DNA of 53,796 nucleotides from Cellulomonas hominis (GCF_901521055.1 NZ_CABEGA010000031.1:1-53796), one strand, 5' to 3'. Shown: positions 1-8,652, numbered from the stretch's first letter. Numbers and translations are program-made. Notes: a model not told the origin generated them from the sequence alone.

Positions 1-80
1 GTGTTGCGGGGTCGGGGGTCGGGGGTCCGGCTGCGGGGTCCGGTCCGCGGGCGGCCGGCACCGGCGCGTGCACCGGTCGG

Positions 81-86
81 TAGGGT
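81..86 (+). promoter_or_regulatory. putative -10 element of purD
   Basis: TAGGGT fits the actinobacterial -10 consensus TAnnnT and ends 7 nt before the purD GTG. Transcription would begin at or one base before the start codon, giving a leaderless or nearly leaderless mRNA. This is inferred from sequence only; the upstream operon context lies outside the window, so read-through from the left is also possible. Confidence 0.4.
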
Positions 87-93
87 CGGTCGG

Positions 94-1356
94 GTGAAGA
101 TCCTCGTCGTCGGGACCGGCGCCCGCGAGCACGCCCTGGCCCTCGCCCTCTCCCGGGACCCCCGGGTCGCCGAGCTGCACGCGGCCCCCGGGAACCCCGG
201 CATCGGCGCCCTCGCCACGCTGCACGCGGTGGACCCCCTCGACGGCGCGGCCGTCGCCGCCCTCGCGACGTCGCTCGGCGCGGACCTGGTCGTCGTCGGG
301 CCGGAGGCGCCGCTCGTCGCCGGTGTCGCCGACGCGGTGCGCGAGGCCGGGGTCCCCGTGTTCGGGCCCAGCGCGCAGGCCGCCCGGCTCGAGGGGTCGA
401 AGGCCTTCGCGAAGGAGGTCATGGCCGCCGCGGGCGTCCCCACCGCCGACCCCGTCGTGGTGACCGACCCCGCCCGGGCCGGTGCCGCGCTCGACACGTT
501 CGGCGCCCCGTACGTTGTCAAGGACGACGGGCTCGCCGCCGGCAAGGGCGTCGTCGTCACCGAGGACCGGTCCGTCGCGCTCGAGCACGCCCTCGCGTGC
601 CTCGCCAAGCCCGGCGGCCGCGTCGTCGTGGAGGACTACCTGGACGGGCCCGAGGTCTCCCTGTTCGTGCTGTCCGACGGCACCCACGTCGTGCCGCTCG
701 TCCCGGCGCAGGACTTCAAGCGCGTCGGGGACGCCGACACCGGCCCGAACACCGGCGGCATGGGGGCGTACTCCCCGCTGCCGTGGGCGCCGCCCGGCCT
801 CGTCGACGAGGTCGTCGCCCAGGTCGCCCAGCCCACCGTCGACGAGATGGCCCGGCGGGGGACGCCCTTCGTCGGCGTCCTGTACTGCGGTCTCGCGCTG
901 ACCAGCCGCGGGACCCGGGTCGTCGAGTTCAACGCCCGGTTCGGCGACCCCGAGACGCAGGTCGTGCTCGCCCGGCTCGTCACACCGCTCGCGGGCGTGC
1001 TGCTCGCCGCCGCCACCGGGTCGCTCGCCGACCTGCCGCCGCTCGAGTGGCGCGACGACGCCGCCGTGACGGTGGTCGTCGCGTCGTCCGGGTACCCCGA
1101 GGCGCCGCGGACCGGGGACGTCATCACCGGGCTGGACGAGGCCGGCGCGCTGCCCGGGGTCCACGTGCTGCACGCGGGGACGGCGGCGGGGGCCGACGGG
1201 GCCGTGCTGTCCGCGGGCGGGCGGGTGCTGTCCGTGGTGGGCACGGGGGTGGACCTGGCCGCGGCGCGGGACGCGGCGTACGCCGGGGTGCAGCGCATCG
1301 GGCTCGACGGGTCGCACCACCGGTCGGACATCGCCCGGGCGGCTGCGGAGGGCTGA
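94..1356 (+). CDS. purD: phosphoribosylamine--glycine ligase (GAR synthetase)
   Basis: PurD joins glycine to 5-phosphoribosylamine with ATP, the second step of purine synthesis, in the cytoplasm. The 420-residue protein has the usual family length. It starts with the nucleotide-fold motif GTGAREHA (residues about 7-14), followed by the ATP-grasp motif [11 protein letters not shown] near residue 143, [12 protein letters not shown] near 219 and the metal-binding stretch FNARFGDPE near 279. The frame is open to the window edge, but homologs begin at the KILVVG strand, so GTG at 94 is chosen. purC, purS and purQ lie further right on the same strand, so purine genes are scattered through this locus rather than in one operon. 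Identification is secure; the exact start is likely. Confidence 0.96.
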   Translation: MKILVVGTGAREHALALALSRDPRVAELHAAPGNPGIGALATLHAVDPLDGAAVAALATSLGADLVVVGPEAPLVAGVADAVREAGVPVFGPSAQAARLEGSKAFAKEVMAAAGVPTADPVVVTDPARAGAALDTFGAPYVVKDDGLAAGKGVVVTEDRSVALEHALACLAKPGGRVVVEDYLDGPEVSLFVLSDGTHVVPLVPAQDFKRVGDADTGPNTGGMGAYSPLPWAPPGLVDEVVAQVAQPTVDEMARRGTPFVGVLYCGLALTSRGTRVVEFNARFGDPETQVVLARLVTPLAGVLLAAATGSLADLPPLEWRDDAAVTVVVASSGYPEAPRTGDVITGLDEAGALPGVHVLHAGTAAGADGAVLSAGGRVLSVVGTGVDLAAARDAAYAGVQRIGLDGSHHRSDIARAAAEG

Positions 1357-1488
1357 GGGGTCTGCTGCACCCGGGCGTGGCGACGGGCTCCGCTCGGCGA
1401 GCCGGTGGCGAGGCGTCCACAGGCGTGGGGTGGGTGCGTCGTCCCCAGGCGTCGTCGTCCTGGGCGGTCGGCTGCCGGAGGTGGTCCC

Positions 1489-1494
1489 TAGCGT
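1489..1494 (+). promoter_or_regulatory. putative -10 element for leaderless HNH gene
   Basis: TAGCGT matches TAnnnT and is followed by exactly 6 nt and then the ATG at 1501. In actinobacteria this geometry puts the transcription start on the A of the start codon. No Shine-Dalgarno sequence precedes the ATG, which agrees with leaderless translation. Confidence 0.5.
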
Positions 1495-1500
1495 GCTCGT

Positions 1501-3024
1501 ATGCCCGATGACCTGCCGGAACGCGCCTCCGAGTCGACTGCCGTCGACACGGCGTGGGGTGAGCACGCCGCGTGGACGGACGCCGAGCGCGCGTTCCTGC
1601 GGCGGCTGACGGGCACCCCGACCGGCTCCCCGCTCGTCGCGGTCCTGGAGGGGTTGGAGGCCGACGGGCTCGACGCGCTCGGCGGGTTCGAGCGGGTGGA
1701 GGTCGTCGCAGCGGCGGCCCGGCTGGAGGCGTGGGCCCACGCCCTGAAGGCGCGCGCGGCGGCGGCCCTCGACCGGCACGAGTCGATGCGCGCACCGGTC
1801 GGGCGGATCCCCGCAGGCGCGGCGTTCGTGTCGCGGAACATCACCGCGGCGACCCTCGCGATGCGTCTCCAGTGCTCACCCCGCGAGGCGGACACGCTCG
1901 TCCGCGAGGGCGTGTCCTACGGGCAGGCGCTGGCCGGGACGGGCGAGGCGCTGGCGGCCGGGACCATCGACGCGCCCCGCGCGCGGGCGCTCGTGACGCG
2001 GCTGTGGGACCAGATGCCCCACGTCGCCGCCCACGTCGAGGAGGAGGTCCTGCCCCGCGCCGGTGGCCGGACCTCGTTCCAGGTCCGGCAGGACGTCGAA
2101 CGCGCCCTCAGCACCGTGGACCCCGAGGGCGCGGCCGACCGGCACCGGGTCGCTCAGCAGGGCCGGTGCGTCGGTCGGCCGCAGGTGCGTGCGGACGGGA
2201 TGGCGGCGCTGTGGGTGCTGCTGCCGGCCGTGCGGGCGGTGCAGGTCGACACGGTGCTGGAGGCCGCCGCGCGGACCGCCCGGTCGGCGGGTGACCCGCG
2301 GACGCTGGAGCAGCTGCGCGCCGACGGGCTGTGCGACCTGGTGCTCGGCGGGCCCGGCGAACCCGCCGCTGCCGCCGCGCCGGCGCTGTCGACCGTTCTG
2401 CCGACCCAGCGTTCCGGCGCCGACGGCCTGCCGCCGGAAGCCACCGCGACCGCGAGCCCGGCACGCGGGCGTGCGCCGCGCACGCACGTGCTGGTCACGG
2501 TGCCGCTGTCCACCCTGATCGGGGTCGAGGACCAGCCGGCGGAGCTGGCCGGGTACGGGCCGATCGACGCGGTGCAGGCCCGGGCCCTGGCCTGGGGTGG
2601 GACCTGGCAGCGGCTGGTCACCGACCCGCTGTCCGGCACCGTCCTGGACGTCGGGCGCACGCGGTACCGACCACCGGCGGCTCTGGACGAGCACGTGCGC
2701 TACCGCGACCGGACCTGCACCGCACCGGGCTGCACCGTGCCCGCTGAGCGCGCCGACCTCGACCACACCGTCGAGTACCACCCCGGCGCCGACGACGACC
2801 CCGCCCGACCGCTCGGTGCGACCAGCGCCGACAACCTCGGCCCCGCGTGCCGGCACCACCACCGCCTCAAGACCGAGACCGCGTTCACCCTCGCCCAGGT
2901 CGAACCCGGCCTGTTCGCCTGGACCGACCCCACCGGCCACACCTACCTCGTGCGGCCCGGCACCGACGACCCCGTCCACCACCTCACCCCGACCACAGAC
3001 ACCGACGGACCACCCCCCTACTGA
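1501..3024 (+). CDS. DUF222 / HNH endonuclease domain protein
   Basis: This 507-residue protein belongs to the actinobacterial family that joins an N-terminal helical DUF222 domain (about residues 30-330) to a C-terminal HNH nuclease domain. The nuclease part is visible near residues 400-460: CTAPGC followed by DLDHTVEY, then NLGPACRHHHRLKT, giving the paired Cys/His residues and the H-N-H metal-binding core. Such genes occur in many copies in Micrococcales and their biological role is unsettled; some copies lie in mobile or REP13E12-like repeats. I see no flanking inverted repeats or target duplication here. The gene stands alone between purD and a convergent small membrane-protein gene, and its promoter looks leaderless. 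Confidence 0.9.
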   Translation: MPDDLPERASESTAVDTAWGEHAAWTDAERAFLRRLTGTPTGSPLVAVLEGLEADGLDALGGFERVEVVAAAARLEAWAHALKARAAAALDRHESMRAPVGRIPAGAAFVSRNITAATLAMRLQCSPREADTLVREGVSYGQALAGTGEALAAGTIDAPRARALVTRLWDQMPHVAAHVEEEVLPRAGGRTSFQVRQDVERALSTVDPEGAADRHRVAQQGRCVGRPQVRADGMAALWVLLPAVRAVQVDTVLEAAARTARSAGDPRTLEQLRADGLCDLVLGGPGEPAAAAAPALSTVLPTQRSGADGLPPEATATASPARGRAPRTHVLVTVPLSTLIGVEDQPAELAGYGPIDAVQARALAWGGTWQRLVTDPLSGTVLDVGRTRYRPPAALDEHVRYRDRTCTAPGCTVPAERADLDHTVEYHPGADDDPARPLGATSADNLGPACRHHHRLKTETAFTLAQVEPGLFAWTDPTGHTYLVRPGTDDPVHHLTPTTDTDGPPPY

Positions 3025-3048
3025 GGGACGGCCTGGTCGGCGGGGGTG

Positions 3049-3267
3049 TCAGACGAGAGTCAGCACGCCCAGCAGCAGCACCGCGAGACCCAGCGCCATC
3101 GACACGCCGATCAGCACCAGGTGCACGGTCAGGAACCGGGTGGCGCGGCCCTGCGCGTCCCTGGACCGCGGGTCCCTGACGATGCGGGCGCCGAACCGGG
3201 GCCAGACGAGCAGGCTCCACGCCCCGGCGACGAGCAGGACCACGGACCAGGCGACAGGGAGCTCCAT
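3049..3267 (-). CDS. SCO4848-like small membrane protein
   Basis: This 72-residue protein has two predicted membrane helices (about residues 6-22 and 46-70) around a short basic loop. The pattern AWSLLVWPRF in helix one and FLTVHLVLIGVSMALG in helix two resembles the SCO4848 family of small actinobacterial membrane proteins, whose function is unknown. It ends 24 bases from the HNH gene (convergent) and is divergent from purC. The ATG at 3267 follows a CATACT -10-like element by 7 nt and lacks a clear Shine-Dalgarno sequence. It lies hidden inside a much longer open frame that starts far upstream; hydrophobicity and family resemblance support only this segment. Confidence 0.75.
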   Translation of the reverse strand: MELPVAWSVVLLVAGAWSLLVWPRFGARIVRDPRSRDAQGRATRFLTVHLVLIGVSMALGLAVLLLGVLTLV

Positions 3268-3282
3268 GCCGGCGAGTATGCC

Positions 3283-3345
3283 TGCCCGCTGCCCGCTGCC
3301 CGCTGCCCGCTGCCCGCTGCCCGCTGCCCGCTGCCCGCTGCCCGC
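3283..3345. repeat. 9 x 7-bp perfect tandem repeat (TGCCCGC)
   Basis: Nine uninterrupted perfect copies of TGCCCGC fill 63 of the 126 bases between the divergent small-membrane-protein and purC starts. One end lies 2 bp beyond the -10-like CATACT of the membrane-protein gene, and the other ends 36 bp before the -10-like CAGGAT of purC. Because 7 is not a multiple of 3 and the array lies outside both coding sequences, copy changes would alter promoter geometry rather than protein. Confidence 0.95.
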
Positions 3346-3393
3346 TGCGGACAGCACCGCAAGGTCGCCGTCCGCCTGCGGCAGGATGTGCGC

Positions 3394-4317
3394 ATGACCG
3401 CACCCGCGCTGCCCGGCTGGACGCACACCTACTCCGGCAAGGTCCGCGATCTGTACGTCCCCGACACCACGCAGCCCGAGGGCGCAGCAGTCACCGAGAA
3501 GCATGGGGACGTCGTGCTGGTCGTCGCGAGCGACCGCGTCAGCGCGTACGACCACGTGCTGAGCCCCGGCATCCCCGACAAGGGTGTGGTGCTCACGCAG
3601 CTCAGCCTGTGGTGGTTCGACCAGCTCGCCGACCTGGTCCCGAACCACGTCGTCAGCGCGTCCGCGCCGGAGGTGCCCGCGGCGGTGCTCGGGCGCGCGA
3701 TGGTGTGCCGGCGGCTGGACATGTTCCCGGTGGAGTGCGTGGTCCGCGGCTACCTGACGGGTTCGGGGCTGGTGGAGTACCGGTCGAACGGCGCGGTGAC
3801 GGGGATCCCGCTCCCGGCGGGGCTGGTCGACGGGTCGCGGCTCCCAGAGCCGATCTTCACGCCCGCGACGAAGGCGGAGGTCGGCGAGCACGACGAGAAC
3901 GTGAGCATCGACGTGGTGGCGGACCGTCTGGGTCGGGAGCGCGCCGAGGAGCTCCGCGACCTGACCCTGGCGGTGTACGCGCGGGCCGAGCGGGTCGCGC
4001 GGGAGCGGGGTGTGATCCTCGCGGACACGAAGCTGGAGTTCGGGCTGGACCCGGTGACGGGGGCGGTGACGCTCGGTGACGAGGTGCTCACGCCGGACTC
4101 GTCGCGGTTCTGGCCGGCGGACGCCTGGGAGCCGGGGCGGGCGCAGCCGAGCTTCGACAAGCAGTTCGTCCGGGACTGGCTGACGTCGGACGCGTCGGGG
4201 TGGGACCGGGCGGCCGACGCGACGCCGCCGAGCCTGCCGGCGGAGGTGGTGGAGCGGACCCGTGCCCGGTACCTGGAGGCGTTCGAGCGCCTCACCGGGG
4301 CGCCGCTGGCGCTCTGA
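3394..4317 (+). CDS. purC: phosphoribosylaminoimidazole-succinocarboxamide synthase
   Basis: PurC (SAICAR synthetase) condenses CAIR with aspartate at the cost of ATP in de novo purine synthesis. The 307-residue protein shows the family motifs GKVRDLY near residue 12, ASDRVSAYDHVL near 45, ECVVRGYLTGSG near 115, LADTKLEFG near 209 and LTPDSSRFWPA near 230. The ATG at 3394 sits 6 nt after CAGGAT, close to the TAnnnT pattern, and just before the domain begins; the long open frame further upstream only translates the 7-bp repeat and is rejected. It is followed by the iron operon, which has its own promoter. Confidence 0.96.
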   Translation: MTAPALPGWTHTYSGKVRDLYVPDTTQPEGAAVTEKHGDVVLVVASDRVSAYDHVLSPGIPDKGVVLTQLSLWWFDQLADLVPNHVVSASAPEVPAAVLGRAMVCRRLDMFPVECVVRGYLTGSGLVEYRSNGAVTGIPLPAGLVDGSRLPEPIFTPATKAEVGEHDENVSIDVVADRLGRERAEELRDLTLAVYARAERVARERGVILADTKLEFGLDPVTGAVTLGDEVLTPDSSRFWPADAWEPGRAQPSFDKQFVRDWLTSDASGWDRAADATPPSLPAEVVERTRARYLEAFERLTGAPLAL

Positions 4318-4343
4318 CCTGGGGGCCGCTCGAGGGGCGGGAC

Positions 4344-4384
4344 TTGGTCCGGAGGGGCGCGAGCCATAGGTTAGGCTTGCCTCA
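4344..4384 (+). promoter_or_regulatory. IdeR/DtxR-controlled promoter of siderophore uptake operon
   Basis: A -35 element TTGGTC (4344-4349) and a -10 element TAGGTT (4367-4372) are separated by 17 bp. The 19-bp sequence ATAGGTTAGGCTTGCCTCA (4366-4384) matches 15 of 19 positions of the established DtxR/IdeR box TTAGGTTAGGCTAACCTAA and overlaps the -10. Iron-loaded IdeR bound here would block polymerase, so the operon should be expressed when iron is scarce. About 80 nt of leader separate it from the first gene. Confidence 0.85.
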
Positions 4385-4467
4385 TTGTTGCGGCGCCGAC
4401 GTCGGTCCGTGAGCCTGGGGCTCCACCGACGCGGCCGCCCATCGCCCATTCGGATCGGAGCACCCTC

Positions 4468-5538
4468 GTGCACGCTCGCACGTCCCTCCCGCGCCCGGCG
4501 GCCCGCCGTGGCCTGGCCGCCGTCGCCGTCGTCGGCGCGGCCGCCCTCCTGCTGACCGCCTGCGGCAGCGACGACACCACGGATGACAACACCACGGCCG
4601 GCACGGACGACGCCGCCGCTGCCGAGGACGCGTTCCCGGTCACGATCGAGTCCTCGCTGGGCGAGGCGACGATCCCGGAGAAGCCGGAGCGCGTCGTCGC
4701 GCTCGGCTGGGGTGCGGCGGACATCGCGTACTCGCTGGGCACGCTGCCGGTCGGCATCGAGAGCGACGACTGGGCGGGCGACGAGGACGGCTACCAGCCG
4801 TGGTTCCGCGAGGCCGTGGAGCAGGACGGCGAGGAGCTGCCGGAGACCATCACGATGTACCCGGAGCTGGACGTCGAGGCGATCATCGGCCTGGAGCCGG
4901 ACCTGATCCTGGCGCCGCAGTCGGGCATCGACCAGGCGACGTTCGACCAGCTGTCGGACTTCGCGCCGGTCGTGGCGTACCCCGGTGAGCCGTGGGCCAC
5001 CTCGGTCGAGGACCAGATCACGATCGCCGCGGAGGCGCTGGGCGAGCCGGAGAAGGGCGAGGAGCTCATCGCCGGGATCCAGGCCGAGTTCGACGCGGTC
5101 AAGGAGGAGCACCCGGAGTTCGCGGGCGTGACCTACGCGTACGTCTACGGCGGGGACCAGCCGGGTTCGCTCGGCGTCTACATGCCGGGTGACACGCGTG
5201 TCGCGCTGCTGACGAGCCTGGGCCTGGAGCTCGCGCCGTCGGCGGCGGGCCTGGAGCCGGACGAGGGCGCGTACTACGCGACGCTGGGCCTGGAGAACGC
5301 GGACGTGCTGGACGACGTCCAGGTGCTGTTCACCTGGTTCAACGACGAGGAGGAGCAGGCCGCCACGGAGGCGCAGCCGCTGTGGCAGCAGATGCCGGCG
5401 TTCGCCTCGGGCGCCTACCTGCCGATGATCGACCGGCAGCTCGGCATGGCGGTCACGGTCGCCACGCCGCTGAGCGTGCCGTACGCGCTCGACGCCTACG
5501 TCCCGCAGATCGCCGAGGTCGTCGCGAAGGTCTCCTGA
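4468..5538 (+). CDS. iron-siderophore ABC transporter substrate-binding lipoprotein
   Basis: This 356-residue protein is a class III (FecB/FhuD/CeuE-type) periplasmic-binding protein anchored outside the membrane as a lipoprotein. A signal peptide ends in the lipobox LLTAC with Cys at about residue 32, followed by a low-complexity Asp/Thr/Ala linker. The Fe3+-siderophore binding fold starts with PERVVALGWGAADIAYSLG near 72, and a second lobe follows after a long linking helix. The GTG at 4468 follows a GGAG Shine-Dalgarno sequence by 7 nt. It heads an operon with two permeases and an ATPase behind an IdeR box, so the ligand is almost certainly a ferric siderophore; which one cannot be told. 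No siderophore biosynthesis genes are in view. Confidence 0.92.
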   Translation: MHARTSLPRPAARRGLAAVAVVGAAALLLTACGSDDTTDDNTTAGTDDAAAAEDAFPVTIESSLGEATIPEKPERVVALGWGAADIAYSLGTLPVGIESDDWAGDEDGYQPWFREAVEQDGEELPETITMYPELDVEAIIGLEPDLILAPQSGIDQATFDQLSDFAPVVAYPGEPWATSVEDQITIAAEALGEPEKGEELIAGIQAEFDAVKEEHPEFAGVTYAYVYGGDQPGSLGVYMPGDTRVALLTSLGLELAPSAAGLEPDEGAYYATLGLENADVLDDVQVLFTWFNDEEEQAATEAQPLWQQMPAFASGAYLPMIDRQLGMAVTVATPLSVPYALDAYVPQIAEVVAKVS

Positions 5539-5589
5539 CCTTCCGACCACTCCAGCCACCGGCCCCGGCCGGGAACGGACCTGCCGACA

Positions 5590-6639
5590 GTGACCGCGAC
5601 CGTCACCGCACCGCGAGCCCCGCGCACCTCCGCGCGGGGCTCGCGGTCGCGCGCGTGGGCGCTGGCGCTGGGGCTGGTCGTCGCGGTGGGGCTGCTGGTG
5701 CTCGCGTGCGGCGTGAGTGTCGCCGTGGGCTCGAAGTCGGTGCCGCTGGGCGACGTGTGGTCGGCGTGGTTGCACCCGGACGACGGCTACACGTCCGCGG
5801 TGGTGCAGTCCCGGCTGTCCCGCACGGCGCTGGGGGTGCTGGCCGGTGCGGCGCTGGCCGTCTCGGGCGCGGTGATCCAGGGCCTGACGCGCAACCCGCT
5901 CGGTGACCCCGGCCTGCTGGGTGTGAACGCGGGCGCGTCGGCGTCGGTCGTCATCGTGACGGCGCTGGCGGGCGGGACGGCTGGCCGGTCGGTGTGGGCG
6001 GCGATCCCGGGGGCGGTCGTGGCGACGGTGGCGGTCTACGTGATCGGGTCGGGCGGCCCGCGGGGCAGGGCGACGCCGGTGCGGCTGGTGCTGGCCGGTT
6101 CGGCGATCGCCGCGGTGCTGGTGGCGCTGGTCCAGGCGATCACCCTGGCGGACCCCGAGGTGTTCTCGACGTACCGGTTCTGGGTGATCGGGTCGCTCGC
6201 TGGCCGGCCGGAGGGCACGGTGGGTCTCGTGCTGCCCTACGTGGTGGCGGGGCTGGTCCTGGCGGCCCTGCTGGCACGCGGGCTGAACGCGCTGGCGCTG
6301 GGCGAGGAGACGGCGACGGCTCTCGGTCTGAACGCCGGCCGGACCCGTGCCCTCGCCGGGGCGGCGGCCACGCTGCTCGCCGCGGCCTCGGTCGCCGCGG
6401 TCGGGCCCGTGGCGTTCGTCGGGCTGGCGGTGCCGCTGGTGGTCCGCTCGTTCACCGGGTCGGACCACCGCTGGCTGCTCCCGTACGCCGCGGTGCTCGG
6501 ACCGGTGCTGCTGCTCGCCGCCGACGTGGTCGGACGTGTCGTGGCGCGCCCCGGCGAGCTGATGGTCGGGGTGGTCACGGCGTTCGTCGGCGCCCCGTTC
6601 CTGGTGATGGCCGTGCGGCAGGGGCGGGTGGGACTGTGA
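5590..6639 (+). CDS. FecCD-family siderophore ABC permease (first subunit)
   Basis: This 349-residue integral membrane protein has the roughly ten hydrophobic helices of the FecCD/BtuC permease family. Family motifs include SRLSRTALGVLAGAALAVSGAVIQGLTRNPLGDPGLLGVNAGAS split over residues 75-120 and GPVAFVGLAVPLVVRS near 274, the region that contacts the ATPase. It starts at GTG 5590, 51 nt after the binding-protein stop, and its stop codon overlaps the next start by 4 nt (GTGA). It pairs with the following permease to form a heterodimeric channel. Confidence 0.93.
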   Translation: MTATVTAPRAPRTSARGSRSRAWALALGLVVAVGLLVLACGVSVAVGSKSVPLGDVWSAWLHPDDGYTSAVVQSRLSRTALGVLAGAALAVSGAVIQGLTRNPLGDPGLLGVNAGASASVVIVTALAGGTAGRSVWAAIPGAVVATVAVYVIGSGGPRGRATPVRLVLAGSAIAAVLVALVQAITLADPEVFSTYRFWVIGSLAGRPEGTVGLVLPYVVAGLVLAALLARGLNALALGEETATALGLNAGRTRALAGAAATLLAAASVAAVGPVAFVGLAVPLVVRSFTGSDHRWLLPYAAVLGPVLLLAADVVGRVVARPGELMVGVVTAFVGAPFLVMAVRQGRVGL

Positions 6640-7709
6640 CCACGACGACGGCTCCGGCCCGCACGCCCGCACCCGGTGCCGCCCCGCGCCCGCAGGTGGC
6701 GCGACGCCGGCCGGTGATCCGCGTGAACCGGCGCGCGGTGGTGGTGTCCGCGGTGGCGCTGCTGGCCGCGCTGGTGCTGGCGGTCGTCTCGATCTGGGTG
6801 GGTGACCTGGGGATCAGCCCGGTGGAGCTGCCGGCGGTGCTGGCGGGCGACGGCTCGAAGGCCCAGGACTGGGTGCTGTGGTCCAACCGTGCGCCGCGGA
6901 TCGGCGTGGCGATCGGCGCGGGCGCGGCCTTCGGGATCGCGGGGTCGATCTTCCAGAGCGTGACGCGCAACCCGCTCGGCAGCCCGGACGTGATCGGGCT
7001 CGGCTCCGGCGCGGCGGCGGGTGCCGCGGCGGCGACGCTCGTCTGGCCGGGTCTGGTCCCGGGTCCGGTGGGGGCGCTCGTCGGGGCGGGGGTGGCCGTC
7101 GGGCTGGTGCTCCTCGGCGCCGGCCGCGGGGTGAAGGCGCCGTTCCGGATGGTCGTGGTCGGCATCGCGATCGGCGCGATGGCGCTGGCGTTCGTGCAGC
7201 TCGCGCTCGCCCGGGCGACCACCGAGGAGGCCCAGGTGGTCGCCGCGTGGCTCAACGGCAGCCTGCTCTCGCGCAACGCCGGCCACGTCCTGACGATCGC
7301 GCTCGCGCTGGTGGTGCTCGTGCCGTGCGCGCTGGCCCTCACGCGGCGGCTGCAGCTCGTGGAGATGGGCGACGACGCGGCGACGGCCCTCGGCGTGCAC
7401 CCCGGTCGCACCCGGTCGCTCGCGATCGCGGTGGGCGTGGCGCTGACCGCCGCCGCGGTGAGCGTGTGCGGCCCGGTGTCGTTCATCGCGCTGACCGCGC
7501 CGCAGATCGCCCGCAGGGTCACCCGCTCGACGGGCCCCGGCATGGTGGCCGCCGCCTGCACCGGTTCGGTGCTCCTGGTCGGGGCCGACCTGCTCGCCCA
7601 GCACGCGCCCTGGGGCGTGCAGTACCCCGTCGGGGTGCTGACCGCGCTGCTCGGTGGTTCGTACCTCGCGTACCTCCTGGTGCGCGAGTGGAGGAAGGGG
7701 ACGGCATGA
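6636..7709 (+). CDS. FecCD-family siderophore ABC permease (second subunit)
   Basis: The second permease is 357 residues long, with a basic, proline-rich cytoplasmic N-terminus (about 30 residues) before the first membrane helix. It carries RAPRIGVAIGAGAAFGIAG followed by FQSVTRNPLGSPDVIGLGSGAA, and GPVSFIALTAPQIARR near residue 285, all typical of FecG/FepG-like subunits. The GTG at 6636 overlaps the previous stop by 4 nt and its stop overlaps the ATPase ATG by 4 nt, so the three are probably translationally coupled. An alternative in-frame start further upstream would run through the first permease and is not credible. Confidence 0.92.
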   Translation: MTTTTAPARTPAPGAAPRPQVARRRPVIRVNRRAVVVSAVALLAALVLAVVSIWVGDLGISPVELPAVLAGDGSKAQDWVLWSNRAPRIGVAIGAGAAFGIAGSIFQSVTRNPLGSPDVIGLGSGAAAGAAAATLVWPGLVPGPVGALVGAGVAVGLVLLGAGRGVKAPFRMVVVGIAIGAMALAFVQLALARATTEEAQVVAAWLNGSLLSRNAGHVLTIALALVVLVPCALALTRRLQLVEMGDDAATALGVHPGRTRSLAIAVGVALTAAAVSVCGPVSFIALTAPQIARRVTRSTGPGMVAAACTGSVLLVGADLLAQHAPWGVQYPVGVLTALLGGSYLAYLLVREWRKGTA

Positions 7710-8554
7710 CCGCCACGCCCACGACGGCTCGGGCCGCCACCGCGACGGCGCCGCTGGCGACGGACGGGGTCACGCTCGCGTACGACCGCCTGGTCGTCGC
7801 CGAGGACCTGACCGTGGAGATCCCGGCGGGGTCGTTCACGGTGATCATCGGCCCGAACGGCTGCGGGAAGTCGACGCTGCTGCGCGCGCTGGCCCGCACG
7901 CTGAAGCCGCGCGCCGGTCGCGTGCTGCTCGACGGCGCGCCGATGGACGGGATGCGGACCAAGGCGATCGCGCGCCGCCTGGCCCTGCTTCCCCAGAGCC
8001 CCATCGCCCCGGAGGCGATCACCGTGGGGGACCTCGTCGCCCGCGGCCGGTACCCGCACCAGGGGCTGCTGCGGCAGTGGTCGCCCGAGGACGCGCGCGC
8101 GGTCGACGCGGCGATGGGGGCGACCGAGGTCACGGACCTGAAGGAGCGCTTCGTCTCCGACCTGTCCGGCGGCCAGCGCCAGCGGGCCTGGCTGGCGATG
8201 GCGCTCGCGCAGGAGACGGACCTGCTGCTGCTCGACGAGCCGACGACGTTCCTCGACATCGCGCACCAGTACGAGGTCATGGACCTGTGCGCCCGCCTGC
8301 ACGAGGAGGGCCGGACGCTCGTGGCGGTGCTGCACGACCTCAACCAGGCCGCGCGGTACGGCTCGCACGTCATCGCCATGAAGGACGGTCGCGTCGTCGC
8401 GCAGGGCCCGGCCGAGGAGGTCGTCACGGAGGGGCTGGTGCGCGACGTGTTCGGCCTCGCGGCGCGCGTCGTGCCGGACCCCGAGACCGGGACACCGATG
8501 GTGGTGCCGGCAGCCCGGAACGCGCACGTGCACCACGGGGTCGAGCAGGCCTGA
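7706..8554 (+). CDS. iron-siderophore ABC transporter ATP-binding protein
   Basis: This 282-residue ATPase energises the two FecCD permeases at the cytoplasmic face. It shows Walker A GPNGCGKST near residue 50, a Q-loop LLPQSP near 94, the ABC signature LSGGQRQR near 153, Walker B LLLLDEPTTFLD near 173 and the switch His in AVLHDLNQAARY near 210; this last phrase is characteristic of the FecE/FhuC/BtuD branch. The ATG overlaps the preceding stop (ATGA). It is the last gene of the IdeR operon and is followed by a hairpin. Confidence 0.94.
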   Translation: MTATPTTARAATATAPLATDGVTLAYDRLVVAEDLTVEIPAGSFTVIIGPNGCGKSTLLRALARTLKPRAGRVLLDGAPMDGMRTKAIARRLALLPQSPIAPEAITVGDLVARGRYPHQGLLRQWSPEDARAVDAAMGATEVTDLKERFVSDLSGGQRQRAWLAMALAQETDLLLLDEPTTFLDIAHQYEVMDLCARLHEEGRTLVAVLHDLNQAARYGSHVIAMKDGRVVAQGPAEEVVTEGLVRDVFGLAARVVPDPETGTPMVVPAARNAHVHHGVEQA

Positions 8555-8597
8555 CTGCGCGCGGCGAGGGTCCGTTCCCCGCCAGGTCGTCACATCG

Positions 8598-8652
8598 GCA
8601 CGAGGTCGTCCTGCACGACTGACGACCTCGTGCACGACTGACGACCTCGTGC
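8598..8652. terminator. hairpin with duplicated right arm between convergent genes
   Basis: GCACGAGGTCGTC (8598-8610) is perfectly complementary to GACGACCTCGTGC at 8621-8633, giving a 13-bp stem with a 10-nt loop. The 19-bp unit TGCACGACTGACGACCTCG occurs twice in tandem (8612-8630 and 8631-8649), so a second identical right arm lies at 8640-8652 and the left arm can pair with either. It sits between the convergent siderophore ATPase and chimera genes, a likely bidirectional terminator without a U-tract. Confidence 0.7.

Noticed and set aside
1501..3024. HNH gene as a homing endonuclease or mobile element
   Set aside because: No flanking inverted or direct repeats, no interrupted host gene, and its composition matches the neighbours. 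DUF222/HNH proteins are commonly stand-alone chromosomal genes in this group.
3046..3393. N-terminal extension of PurC containing Cys-Pro-Leu-Pro-Ala-Ala-Arg repeats
   Set aside because: It is the translation of the 7-bp DNA repeat in a frame that stays open by chance. PurC homologs start near the ATG at 3394, and a -10-like element stands directly before it.
3049..6672. A minus-strand open frame of about 1200 codons opposite the iron operon and purC
   Set aside because: Composition is Arg/His/Gln-rich as expected for antisense of GC-rich genes; only the final 72 codons have membrane-protein character and a family match.
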